Of a DNA stretch of 64,000 nucleotides, positions 9,495 to 17,401 are shown in pieces; positions within the stretch are counted from its first letter, which is position 1, and every line of letters starts with the position of its first letter. A model generated the notes under the pieces. That model had not been told where the DNA came from and made no database searches. It worked only from the letters and a program-made list of their open reading frames with translations. Position numbers and translations under genes: made by a program. This DNA comes from an uncultured Sphingomonadaceae bacterium (lineage in GTDB: Bacteria > Pseudomonadota > Alphaproteobacteria > Sphingomonadales > Sphingomonadaceae), in the NCBI GenBank assembly GCA_947501325.1, contig CANMVC010000002.1, positions 620,001-684,000 on the forward strand, read 5' to 3'.

Positions 9495-10085
9495 ATGCGT
9501 GGCAACTTAGCGAAATTTTTGATGGTACCAGTTCTGGCGTTAGCGCTCAGCGCGTGTGGTATTAACAGCGTTCCGACCGCTGAAGAACAGGCCAAGGCCA
9601 AATGGGCCGACGTCGAAAGCACCTATCAGCGCCGCGCTGATCTGATCCCCAATTTGGTTGAGACCGTCAAAGGATTCGCGGCTCAGGAGCAGGATACATT
9701 GACCGCCGTGGTTGAAGCGCGTGCGAAGGCGACATCCATTCAGGTGAGCGCTGATGATCTGGGCGACGCGTCCAAAATTCAGGAGTTCGCGGCAGCCCAA
9801 GGGCAGCTTACGCAAGGCCTAGGACGGTTGTTAGCAACCGTAGAAGCTTATCCTGATCTGAAATCGAATCAGAACTTCCTGGCTCTACAAAGCCAACTGG
9901 AAGGTACGGAAAACCGTATCAACGTAGCGCGCCGCGATTATAACGAAGCGGTTAGGCAGTATAATACGACTATCCGGACTTTCCCCGACATCATCGGTGC
10001 GAAGATTATTCATGGTGCTGAGCCAATGGAACCCTTTGCCGCAACCACTGAAGGCGCGGATGAAGCGCCTGCAGTAGCGTTTTAG
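9495..10085 (+). CDS. LemA family lipoprotein
   Basis: LemA-family proteins are helical envelope proteins of uncertain role, often paired with TPM-domain proteins as here. The start is ATG 9495, preceded by GGGAGAAA at a good distance; a GTG at 9459 would add 12 residues in front of the signal peptide. The N-terminus has a lipobox-like LALSACG, so it is probably a lipoprotein. Family motifs: WADVESTYQRRADLIPNLVETVKG, where ADLIPNLVETVK is diagnostic, followed by YNEAVRQYNTTIRTFPD. The two following TPM genes are on the same strand, so lemA probably heads the unit. Confidence 0.92.
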   Translation: MRGNLAKFLMVPVLALALSACGINSVPTAEEQAKAKWADVESTYQRRADLIPNLVETVKGFAAQEQDTLTAVVEARAKATSIQVSADDLGDASKIQEFAAAQGQLTQGLGRLLATVEAYPDLKSNQNFLALQSQLEGTENRINVARRDYNEAVRQYNTTIRTFPDIIGAKIIHGAEPMEPFAATTEGADEAPAVAF

Positions 10086-10218
10086 GGATTAAACGCAGCT
10101 GCCGACCATGATGACACCGGTTTTTGCTGGGATCGATCTTCTGAATATACAGATTGTCCCAGCTTCTTGGTGGGGTGGTCGGAATGTTCATGTCATATAA
10201 CTCGAAAAGGCTAATATC

Positions 10219-11019
10219 ATGAAGATAATACGCAGCATTTGTTTCATGATATTTTGCGCCATGGCCGTTCCAGCCGCCGCTCAAAATTTTCCTGAGTTGA
10301 CGGGCCGTGTCGTGGATCAAGCAAATTTGCTGGATCCTGCTCAGGAGGCGGCAATCTCCGCCAAGTTGGAGGCTTTGGAAACAAACTCAAACCGGCAGCT
10401 GGTCGTTGCCACGGTGTCCGATCTCGAAGGCTATGACATTGCTGACTATGGCTATCAGCTGGGCCGGGCATGGGGCATCGGACAGGATGGCGACGGTGAA
10501 ACCGAGAAAGACAATGGCACGATCTTGCTGGTCGCGCCCAATGATCGCAAGGTTCGCATAGAAGTTGGTTATGGGCTGGAAGGTATCATGACCGATGCAT
10601 TGTCCAGCATGATGATTCAAAACGATATCCTCCCACGGTTCCGCGACGGCGATATGCCTGCGGGAATCAATGCTGGCGTGGACAGGATAATAACGCAGCT
10701 AACGCTTCCTGAAGATGAAGCGCGCGCCTTTGCTTCCCAGGCGGTCAGCCAGCAACGCGAACGATCTAGCGACGGTGAAGGCGGACTGATCATATTCTGG
10801 ATCGTCGTGGGGCTGGTTATATTCATCATGTCGATCTCCAATTCCCGTGGCGGCAAACGCTATCGTGGTGGCGCAGGGCCTGTCGTTATCTGGGGCGGTG
10901 GGGGCTCCGGTGGATGGGGCAGTTCCAGCGGAGGATTTAGCAGCGGCGGTTTCGGCGGTGGCGGCTTTAGCGGCGGAGGCGGAAGCTTTGGCGGCGGCGG
11001 CGCATCGGGAGGATGGTAA
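10219..11019 (+). CDS. TPM-domain exported protein with Gly-rich tail
   Basis: A 266-residue protein with a signal peptide ending VPAAAQ, a TPM domain (TPM_phosphatase/YgcG type; VVDQANLLDPAQEAAISAKL to about residue 160, including VRIEVGYGLEGI), one transmembrane segment near 195-213 (LIIFWIVVGLVIFIMS), and a C-terminal tail of about 50 residues made mostly of Gly and Ser ending FGGGGASGGW. The TPM domain is thought to face the periplasm. Function is not firmly established in bacteria; association with LemA is widespread. The stop overlaps the next start (TAATG). Confidence 0.9.
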   Translation: MKIIRSICFMIFCAMAVPAAAQNFPELTGRVVDQANLLDPAQEAAISAKLEALETNSNRQLVVATVSDLEGYDIADYGYQLGRAWGIGQDGDGETEKDNGTILLVAPNDRKVRIEVGYGLEGIMTDALSSMMIQNDILPRFRDGDMPAGINAGVDRIITQLTLPEDEARAFASQAVSQQRERSSDGEGGLIIFWIVVGLVIFIMSISNSRGGKRYRGGAGPVVIWGGGGSGGWGSSSGGFSSGGFGGGGFSGGGGSFGGGGASGGW

Positions 11020-11705
11020 TGCAAAAGGTAAATCAGCTTTCCGAAGCGGATCATAAGCTCGTCACAACAGCAGTCGGCGAGGCAGAAAAATCCACGGATG
11101 GCGAGATCGTGACGATAGTCACCGATCTATCGGACAAATATCATGATGCTGGTTTGCAATGGGCCATTGGGATCACCTTTTTCTTTTTGTCGACACTAGC
11201 CATGGTCCCGGCTTTTTATCAGTCTGTAATCAAGGGTTTATTTGGTGGATGGGAGCAGGATTTTACGACCGCGGGTGAGCAAATGGCTATATTATTGGTT
11301 GCCAGTGTCGCGTTGTTTCTTATTTTGCGTTATGCCTTTGCCTGGATGCCGCTGCGGCTGTTGGTCACGCCCAAAAGTACCAAGCAACGGCGCGTTCGCA
11401 GGCGAGCGATTGATTTCTTCAAAGTAGGCGCCGAACGCCGAACCGTAGGCCTAACCGGGATATTGATTTACGTTTCGCTGAAAGAACATCGCGCAGAAAT
11501 TGTTGCTGACGCAGCCATTGCCGAAAAAGTTTCGCCAGAAGTATGGGGGGAAGCCATGGTCGCCTTAATCGATGAGATCCGTGCTGGCCGACCCGGTGAA
11601 GGCATGGCCGCAGCGGTGCGTCATGTCGGTGTTGTGTTGAAAGAGCATTTTCCCAAAACCGACAAAAACCCCAACGAACTGCCTGATCGGTTGATCGAGA
11701 TTTGA
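11019..11705 (+). CDS. second TPM-domain membrane protein
   Basis: A 228-residue TPM-domain protein. The ATG at 11019 overlaps the preceding stop and has GGAGG six bases upstream; an ATG at 11013 is less well placed. The N-terminal part (LVTTAVGEAEKSTDGEIVTIV) is a TPM domain lacking a cleavable signal; two hydrophobic segments follow (WAIGITFFFLSTLAMVPAF and MAILLVASVALFLILRYAF), then the rest of the domain with RRTVGLTGILIYVSLKEHRAEIVAD. Such shorter TPM proteins usually follow the Gly-rich one. Role unknown; same operon as lemA by spacing. Confidence 0.88.
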   Translation: MQKVNQLSEADHKLVTTAVGEAEKSTDGEIVTIVTDLSDKYHDAGLQWAIGITFFFLSTLAMVPAFYQSVIKGLFGGWEQDFTTAGEQMAILLVASVALFLILRYAFAWMPLRLLVTPKSTKQRRVRRRAIDFFKVGAERRTVGLTGILIYVSLKEHRAEIVADAAIAEKVSPEVWGEAMVALIDEIRAGRPGEGMAAAVRHVGVVLKEHFPKTDKNPNELPDRLIEI

Positions 11706-12229
11706 GCGCTATAGATTCCGATGCGCCCGTTGAAACCATGTGGGAAGGTCGTTTTATAACGGCCAAACGCCAAGGTCGCTGGGAGTATGTCTCGCGCAGC
11801 CGGGGCATCAGAGCAGCCGTGATACTGGCAGTGGATGATGGCCACGTCCTGCTAGTCGAGCAATTTCGCGTACCGCTTGGAAAAAACTGTATTGAATTGC
11901 CAGCTGGGCTGGTTGGCGATCATGATGATAATAGCGGTGAAGATGCTTCTCTGGCCGCTGTACGGGAGCTGGAAGAAGAGACTGGTTATCATGCCGAAAT
12001 CATCAAAGATTGTGGCGAATTTTACTCATCACCCGGGATGGTCTCGGAAAACTTTTCCTTATTCAAAGCCGACCGCCTGACCAAAACTGGTGAAGGCGGC
12101 GGCGTGGAGGGCGAAAATATCACCGTCCATCGGATCGCGCTTGAACAGCTGGATGACTTTATTCAACAAAAACGCAAGGACGGCGCAGCAATTGACGTCA
12201 AACTGCTCTTGCTTCTGCAGATCAAATGA
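11702..12229 (+). CDS. Nudix hydrolase, ADP-ribose pyrophosphatase-like
   Basis: A Nudix enzyme that hydrolyses nucleoside-diphosphate derivatives. The catalytic box ends REVxEExG-like as RELEEETGY near residues 91-99, with an upstream ELPAGLVG typical of ADP-ribose pyrophosphatases and a short insertion (DHDDNSG) between them. The substrate is therefore probably ADP-ribose or a related sugar nucleotide, by family resemblance only. The start is TTG 11702, overlapping the previous stop (TTGA); an ATG at 11738 would cost 12 residues. It is the last gene of the lemA group and converges on the complex I subunit gene with nine bases between. Confidence 0.88.
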   Translation: MSAIDSDAPVETMWEGRFITAKRQGRWEYVSRSRGIRAAVILAVDDGHVLLVEQFRVPLGKNCIELPAGLVGDHDDNSGEDASLAAVRELEEETGYHAEIIKDCGEFYSSPGMVSENFSLFKADRLTKTGEGGGVEGENITVHRIALEQLDDFIQQKRKDGAAIDVKLLLLLQIK

Positions 12230-12238
12230 AGTGCAAAT

Positions 12239-12517
12239 CTATCGAAAATTGTCCGCGTAAGCCTGTAATTTCAGGGTTTTATTTGGCGTTGGAACAACCG
12301 AATAAGCGATACCATATTTATCAGCGTAGGCCTTTGCCGCTTCAACATTCGGGAATTTGATCTGAACCTGGCGCTGTGTATCACCCGATCCAGCCCAACC
12401 AGTCAGCGCGTCAGCCTTGCGCGCTTCGGATGGTTCAAATTCCAATATCCATTTGTCCGTCAGCGCCCTGCCAGACTGCATAGCATTCATAGGGTTCTGA
12501 TAAATCCGTGCAGCCAT
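12239..12517 (-). CDS. NADH dehydrogenase (complex I) accessory subunit, NDUFS4-like
   Basis: A 92-residue protein of the ETC complex I subunit family (NDUFS4/18-kDa type), an accessory subunit shared by mitochondria and alphaproteobacteria. Diagnostic stretches are ARIYQNPMNAMQSGRA, WILEFEP, GWAGSGDTQRQVQIKF and the C-terminal YADNFR. The ATG at 12517 has a GAAGGAAA ribosome site; the open frame extends 10 codons further upstream without a better start. It is 27 bases downstream of the polyprenyl synthase gene on the same strand, and may be co-transcribed. Functional link between the two (ubiquinone side chain and complex I) is inference. Confidence 0.92.
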   Translation of the reverse strand: MAARIYQNPMNAMQSGRALTDKWILEFEPSEARKADALTGWAGSGDTQRQVQIKFPNVEAAKAYADKYGIAYSVVPTPNKTLKLQAYADNFR

Positions 12518-12543
12518 CACATTTTCCTTCGTTGATAGTTGCC

Positions 12544-13557
12544 TCAATAAGCGCGTGAAATCGCAAATTCAACTGCTTCGGTCATCGCTGATTTTGCTTT
12601 GCCCGATGGAAACGCGCCCAGCGCATCGATTGCCCGCTGGCCATAATGCCGCGCGCGTGAAATTGTGTCATCAATTGCACCTGTCTTCTTGAGAAGGCTT
12701 GTCGCAAAACTCAGATCATTATCGGTAATCTTGTGCCCGATTATTGCATCTTTCCAGAATTTTCGATCCTCTTCGCCACCACGTGCATAAGCCAGAATTA
12801 CGGGTAAAGTGACCTTCCCTTCTCGGAAATCATCGCCGGCATCTTTGCCCATGGTTTCACTGTCGGAAGAATAATCGATAGCATCATCGACCAGTTGAAA
12901 AGCAATACCGAGATTGCGACCGTAAGAATCGAGCGCCAATTCTGTTTCCTCATCCCGTTCTGCCACCACGGCGGAAATCCGGCTGGCTGCAGCAAACAAG
13001 GCGGCTGTCTTTGACCCGATAATATCGAGATAGCGATCTTCGCTGGTATCAATCTTGCGTTGGGCAGTGAGCTGATTGACCTCACCCTCGGCGATAATGG
13101 CTGAGGCACTGGAAAGAATCTTGAGGACTTTCAGCGAACCATCTTCAACCATGAGTTCGAAAGACCGGCTAAACAAGAAATCACCGACCAATACTGTCGC
13201 CGGATTCCCGAAAACCAGATTGGCTGTAGTCTTGCCACGCCGAAGATCCGATCCGTCGACTACGTCATCATGTAACAATGTCGCGGTATGAATAAACTCG
13301 ACCGCGGCGGCCAGTTTGAAGTGACGATCGCCCTCATAGCCAATGAGTTTAGCAGCCGCTAACGTCAGCATCGGCCGCATTCTTTTCCCACCACCAGCAA
13401 TCAAATGGCCCGCGAGCTCTGGTATCAAGGGTATCTGCGACTGCATACGATCCAAAATCACGCTGTTCACATGATTCATATCGCTGGCGACCAAGGCCAT
13501 AAGGGGTTCTAGCGACGGGTTAGCTTCGCGACCCAGATGATGGACTGTTGCAGACAT
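12544..13557 (-). CDS. polyprenyl diphosphate synthase (ubiquinone side chain)
   Basis: A trans-prenyltransferase that extends an allylic diphosphate with isopentenyl diphosphate. It has both aspartate-rich motifs, DDVVD (in LLHDDVVDGSDLRRGK) and DDAID (in FQLVDDAIDYSSD), and the GGGKRMRPML substrate motif. At 337 residues it fits octaprenyl/decaprenyl synthases (IspB/DdsA), so ubiquinone-10 side-chain synthesis is the likely job. The start is ATG 13557; the frame stays open 24 codons upstream with a less plausible hydrophobic extension. Divergent from the chorismate mutase gene. Confidence 0.92.
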   Translation of the reverse strand: MSATVHHLGREANPSLEPLMALVASDMNHVNSVILDRMQSQIPLIPELAGHLIAGGGKRMRPMLTLAAAKLIGYEGDRHFKLAAAVEFIHTATLLHDDVVDGSDLRRGKTTANLVFGNPATVLVGDFLFSRSFELMVEDGSLKVLKILSSASAIIAEGEVNQLTAQRKIDTSEDRYLDIIGSKTAALFAAASRISAVVAERDEETELALDSYGRNLGIAFQLVDDAIDYSSDSETMGKDAGDDFREGKVTLPVILAYARGGEEDRKFWKDAIIGHKITDNDLSFATSLLKKTGAIDDTISRARHYGQRAIDALGAFPSGKAKSAMTEAVEFAISRAY

Positions 13558-13686
13558 ATTGCATGCGATGTGGCAAGGGAACCAAGATAAGGCAAGTGAA
13601 AACAAAGCATCGACAGGTGAAGTTTGCAAAACTTGCGGGCCAGTCTATCAACAGGCAATTCAATTAAGGGAAACAGGCAGCTATCC

Positions 13687-13971
13687 ATGGACGAAAAGCT
13701 CAAGCAATACCGTCAAAGCATCAACAATATCGATGCAGCCCTCGTATTCATGCTCGCAGAGCGCTTCAAAGTCACTCAAGCTGTGGGCCAGTATAAGGCC
13801 GCCAACAACTTACCACCCGCTGATTCGTCCCGCGAAAAAGAACAAATAGCGCGCTTGCGGCAACTGGCCAGCGACGCAAATTTGGACCCCGAGTTTTCGG
13901 AAAAATTTCTACGCTTCATCATCGACGAAGTCATTCGCCATCATGAGCAGATTCGTGACGAAGCTAGCTAG
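13687..13971 (+). CDS. chorismate mutase, AroQ type
   Basis: A 94-residue stand-alone AroQ chorismate mutase that rearranges chorismate to prephenate for Phe and Tyr synthesis. The active-site pattern is visible: Arg in QYRQSI, Arg in LAERFKVTQ, Lys in VGQYKAANN, and Asp, Arg and Glu in PADSSREKEQ. The ATG 13687 fits the family start better than the upstream codons at 13624. The stop overlaps the 3' end of the convergent histidine-kinase gene by eight bases. Confidence 0.93.
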   Translation: MDEKLKQYRQSINNIDAALVFMLAERFKVTQAVGQYKAANNLPPADSSREKEQIARLRQLASDANLDPEFSEKFLRFIIDEVIRHHEQIRDEAS

Positions 13972-15301
13972 CGTCTGGTACCTGTGACTTGGGCAGACTT
14001 AACCGAACCATCAAGCCGCCAAGATCTTCGCTTTCTTCTAACGACACGCTGCCCTGGTAGATCTCTGCTACATCACGGACAATAGCCAGTCCCAAGCCTG
14101 TTCCCGGCTTGCCTGTGTCCAAACGCGCGCCGCGGTCGAATATCCGCTGGCGTTCTTGTGACGGTATACCCCGACCGTCATCTTCGATTAGTAATTCAAC
14201 AAATTCATCATCATCCGTTTCAACGGTGATGAACACACTTCCACCACCATATTTGGCGGCGTTCTCAACAAGATTGCCGATCATCTCATCCAAATCTTGG
14301 CGCTCGACAGAGACCACCGCTTCTTCATCACCATCAATATCAATCCGAACATGCTTATAGAGCCGCCCTACCGCTCGTTCCACCGCCTGCAGACTGGGCC
14401 ATACGCGAGATCGGCTATGTGCGTGACCGCGACGACCAACAGCACGCGCGCGCGCCAGATGGTGGTCGACCTGTCGGCGCATCACGCCCGATTCTCTGAT
14501 GACTGTATCAGCAAGATCGTCGGCCTTTGCGGTCGCGCTATTCATGATGACAGTGAGCGGTGTTTTTAGCGCATGAGCGAGATTGCCCGCATGACGCCGC
14601 GCTTCTTCCGCCTGCTTTTCGTTGTGATCAAGCAGCTCGTTAAGTTCATCAACCATCGGCGTTACTTCATTGGGCATGGGTTCGCTCACCCTCTTCTGCT
14701 GACCGTTACGCATCTCACCAATCGCTTTGCGTATTTTGCGCAAAGGCCAAAGCCCATAAAGCGTTTGCAAAGCCGCCATGCCGATTAACCCGAGCGCGAG
14801 CATCAGAAAGCTGTTCACCAGAATCGAGCGTATTTCGCTCACTTGAGCGTCCAACCCCTCGCGGCTTTGCGCAACCTGGAAAGTCCATTTTACATCGGAG
14901 TCCGGTAAAATTACGCTTCGCTCTGCCATCCGCAACCCCTCACCCGCAAATTGGTCGCTGTCGTAAAGATGCGTCTCCAGATCGTCGTGAGGAATACCTT
15001 GTTCTAACGTACGATCCCAGAGTGATCGTGACGTAAAATCTTCATGCCCCGAGCCGCTAATCTGCCAATAGAGGCCACTATTGGGTTCTAAAAACCTCTG
15101 GTCACCGAGTGGCCGGTTGAAGAAGACTTCTCCAGTGGGATCAATCTCGGCCGACGCAATCATAGCGGTCAGCGCATATTCCAATTGATTGTCGAAATTG
15201 CGTGTTACGGCATTGACGAGCACCCGGTCCAGCGCGACCCCGCCGCCAAAAAGCAGGACGATGATCCATGCAGCGGCGATACCAATCATCCGGCGGCTCA
15301 A
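13964..15301 (-). CDS. sensor histidine kinase
   Basis: A membrane-bound two-component kinase. From the start used, residues 8-28 form the first membrane segment, a periplasmic domain of about 140 residues follows, then a second segment (SILVNSFLMLALGLIGMAALQTL region), a HAMP-like linker, the phosphoacceptor His in AHALKTPLTV, and the ATPase motifs NLVENAAKYG, DDGRGIP and GTGLGLAIV. The TTG at 15301 is the first conventional start, but the frame is open upstream through 29 more codons to a CTG at 15388 that overlaps the stop of the regulator gene (CTGA). The true N-terminus may therefore be longer. Partner: the OmpR-type regulator just upstream. Confidence 0.93.
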   Translation of the reverse strand: MSRRMIGIAAAWIIVLLFGGGVALDRVLVNAVTRNFDNQLEYALTAMIASAEIDPTGEVFFNRPLGDQRFLEPNSGLYWQISGSGHEDFTSRSLWDRTLEQGIPHDDLETHLYDSDQFAGEGLRMAERSVILPDSDVKWTFQVAQSREGLDAQVSEIRSILVNSFLMLALGLIGMAALQTLYGLWPLRKIRKAIGEMRNGQQKRVSEPMPNEVTPMVDELNELLDHNEKQAEEARRHAGNLAHALKTPLTVIMNSATAKADDLADTVIRESGVMRRQVDHHLARARAVGRRGHAHSRSRVWPSLQAVERAVGRLYKHVRIDIDGDEEAVVSVERQDLDEMIGNLVENAAKYGGGSVFITVETDDDEFVELLIEDDGRGIPSQERQRIFDRGARLDTGKPGTGLGLAIVRDVAEIYQGSVSLEESEDLGGLMVRLSLPKSQVPDAS

Positions 15302-15384
15302 GGACCCGGTAGTTTGCGTGCCTAACGGGGGTTTTGGCTGGACTGCGGCTTCATCAACAGGAAGGTCTATTTTGCTCGTTTCAT

Positions 15385-16050
15385 TCAGCTGTCGGGATCC
15401 TCTAGACTATAGCCCAGCCCCCTGATGGTCGAAATAACGTCCGCACCCAGTTTCTTTCGGATCCGCGTAACAAACACTTCAATAGTGTTGGAATCGCGAT
15501 CAAAATCCTGGTCATAAATATGCTCGATCAACTCCGTACGGGACACGACCTTGCCTTTATGATGCATAAGATAGGACAGTAGTTTATATTCCTGTGCCGT
15601 CAATTTCACCGGACTGCCGTCCAGAGTGACTTTACCAGAACGCGTATCAAGCCGGACATCTCCGGCCGTCAGCTCCGACGATGCATTACCAGAGGCGCGT
15701 CGAATAAGAGCGCGAAGACGTGCAATAAGTTCTTCCGTCTGAAACGGCTTGGCCAAATAATCGTCAGCGCCGGCGTCCAAACCGGCAACCTTGTCCGACC
15801 AACTGTCACGAGCGGTCAACACCAATACCGGAAAATTCCGATCTTCTTTACGCCAGCGATCCAACACTGTCAGACCATCAATTTCGGGAAGGCCGAGATC
15901 AAGTATTACCGCGTCATATTCTTCTGTCGAGCCCATGAAATGGCCGTCTTCGCCATCCGTCGACAGATCAATCGCATAGCCATTACTTTCCAGCGTCGAT
16001 TTCAGCTGTTGTCCCAATGTGGGTTCATCTTCGACTATCAGCACGCGCAT
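15385..16050 (-). CDS. response regulator, OmpR/PhoP family
   Basis: A 221-residue regulator with an N-terminal receiver (EDEPTLGQQ, phosphoacceptor Asp in AVILDLGLPE, Thr in VLTARDSW, Lys in YLAKPFQ) and a C-terminal winged helix (KLTAQEYKLLSYLMHHKGKVV, SNTIEVFVTRIRKKL). It resembles PhoP/QseB. It is followed on the same strand by the kinase gene, and preceded by a PepSY-domain gene, a gene order common in two-component loci of this kind. Confidence 0.95.
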   Translation of the reverse strand: MRVLIVEDEPTLGQQLKSTLESNGYAIDLSTDGEDGHFMGSTEEYDAVILDLGLPEIDGLTVLDRWRKEDRNFPVLVLTARDSWSDKVAGLDAGADDYLAKPFQTEELIARLRALIRRASGNASSELTAGDVRLDTRSGKVTLDGSPVKLTAQEYKLLSYLMHHKGKVVSRTELIEHIYDQDFDRDSNTIEVFVTRIRKKLGADVISTIRGLGYSLEDPDS

Positions 16051-16164
16051 AGAGTTACTCCAGAAAACCGTTTTTCATGATGATGTAGCTATATCACCGT
16101 CATGAAATCCCACAATGATAAAGACAATACGGCCTAGCGCCGCGATAAGGAAAGAGGAAGCCGC

Positions 16165-16473
16165 TTAGCGGCGCTCACGGAGTATGGCTCCGGTCCGGCC
16201 ATCGACGTCAATAAAGACGACACGACCGTCTTCGATGAATTTCAATCGGTATACCTGAGCCGACGGATCATATTCTGGCCCGAGATACTGGCTACCTGCC
16301 ATTCTTGGCAGAACCTTGTTTTCAATCGAACGCAGAGACTTCCCCTTGCCTGCCATCATCTGGGCACGGGCCGCTTTTTGTTCATTGTCGCGCTGCACGG
16401 CCTGAACCGGAACTGCGGTCACAGCAAAAGCTGTAAAAGCACCAAGGGCTGAAAGAACGATTTTGTTCAACAT
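16165..16473 (-). CDS. PepSY-domain periplasmic protein
   Basis: A 102-residue exported protein with a signal peptide (cleavage likely after VPVQA) and a PepSY-type domain: ARAQMMAGKGKSLRSIENKVLP then YRLKFIEDGRVVFIDVDGRTGAIL. PepSY proteins beside two-component genes are thought to modulate or report envelope conditions. ATG 16473 was preferred to an upstream TTG at 16479. It lies 114 bases upstream of the regulator gene and is probably part of the same unit or regulon. Confidence 0.85.
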   Translation of the reverse strand: MLNKIVLSALGAFTAFAVTAVPVQAVQRDNEQKAARAQMMAGKGKSLRSIENKVLPRMAGSQYLGPEYDPSAQVYRLKFIEDGRVVFIDVDGRTGAILRERR

Positions 16474-16541
16474 GGACAAATCTTTACCTTCGGTGCTTTT
16501 AACATCACGTGAACGAGGGGTTCACGTTGCAGCTTATATCC

Positions 16542-17255
16542 CTAACGCGTCATTTCATAAGTAATATTGAGATTTACTCTGGTTCCCACCTGGCCCGGTG
16601 CGACAGGAACGGACTCTTCGTTCATCATGCGCACAGCTGGAATCGGTCTCGGCGCATTATTACTGATCCCTTCGGCAATTGAAAGCACTCGCACGCCTGT
16701 ATAGCCAGAAGCTGTAGCATAGGCTTCCGCCTGATCCCGTCCCTTTGTCAGCGCTCGCTCGCGAGCTAACTGTGTTACCGTGCTGTCATCATCGATTGAA
16801 AAATAAGGTCCGCTGAGATTGGTCGCACCACCGCTGCTGACCAGCGCATCCAATATTGTGCCAAGTTTATCAATATCACGCACGACTACCTGAACCTGAT
16901 TGGACACGCGATAACCGACAAAACGGTTTGTTTCACTTGCGCGGTCATATTTATAATCTGCGTTTAGATTAATACCTGTTGTCTGGATATCTTTCTCCGC
17001 GACGCCAATTGATTTCAGCTTGTCGATCATCATTTTAGCCTGTCGCGAGTTGTCGCGCAGCGCCTGTGTTGCGGTTGAAGCCTTTGTTTCGACGCCAGTG
17101 CTGAACGTTGCGGTATCAGGTAGGCTATCGACCTGTTCTGATATGCTGAGCTCAATCACCGGGTTCTGCGCGATGATCTGCACATCTGCTGCCCGCGCCA
17201 TAGAACTGCCGCTTATCGTTGCAACAGCGAGGCAAATCATTCCAAGATATTTCAT
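16542..17255 (-). CDS. SIMPL-domain (DUF541) periplasmic protein
   Basis: A 237-residue protein with a signal peptide ending GSSMARA and one SIMPL/DUF541 domain. Typical features are the start VIELSISEQVDSLPDTATFS, the DKLKSIGVAEKDIQTTGINL stretch, YRVSNQVQVVVRDIDKLGTI and the late ARERALTKGRDQAEAYA. Members are periplasmic or outer-membrane-associated proteins linked to oxidative-stress resistance in some species; the biochemical activity is unknown. Divergent from the ABC-F gene. Confidence 0.9.
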   Translation of the reverse strand: MKYLGMICLAVATISGSSMARAADVQIIAQNPVIELSISEQVDSLPDTATFSTGVETKASTATQALRDNSRQAKMMIDKLKSIGVAEKDIQTTGINLNADYKYDRASETNRFVGYRVSNQVQVVVRDIDKLGTILDALVSSGGATNLSGPYFSIDDDSTVTQLARERALTKGRDQAEAYATASGYTGVRVLSIAEGISNNAPRPIPAVRMMNEESVPVAPGQVGTRVNLNITYEMTR

Positions 17256-17401
17256 TTTATTCTCCGAAAATTCTCTTCAAAGTTCAGAACCCTGCATCGG
17301 CGTGTTTCAGATACTCCCCGCAATATAATTGGTTCCCATATCATGGATTTATCAAAACGTAACTTGAGCAATTCGCCACTTGCCCCTAACGCGCTAGGAT
17401 A

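Noticed and set aside
10860-11056. Long reverse-strand proline-rich frames and plus-strand alanine-rich frames over the Gly-rich tail
   Set aside because: They are shadows of the Gly/Ser codons in the TPM protein; codon pattern and overlap give no support for real genes.
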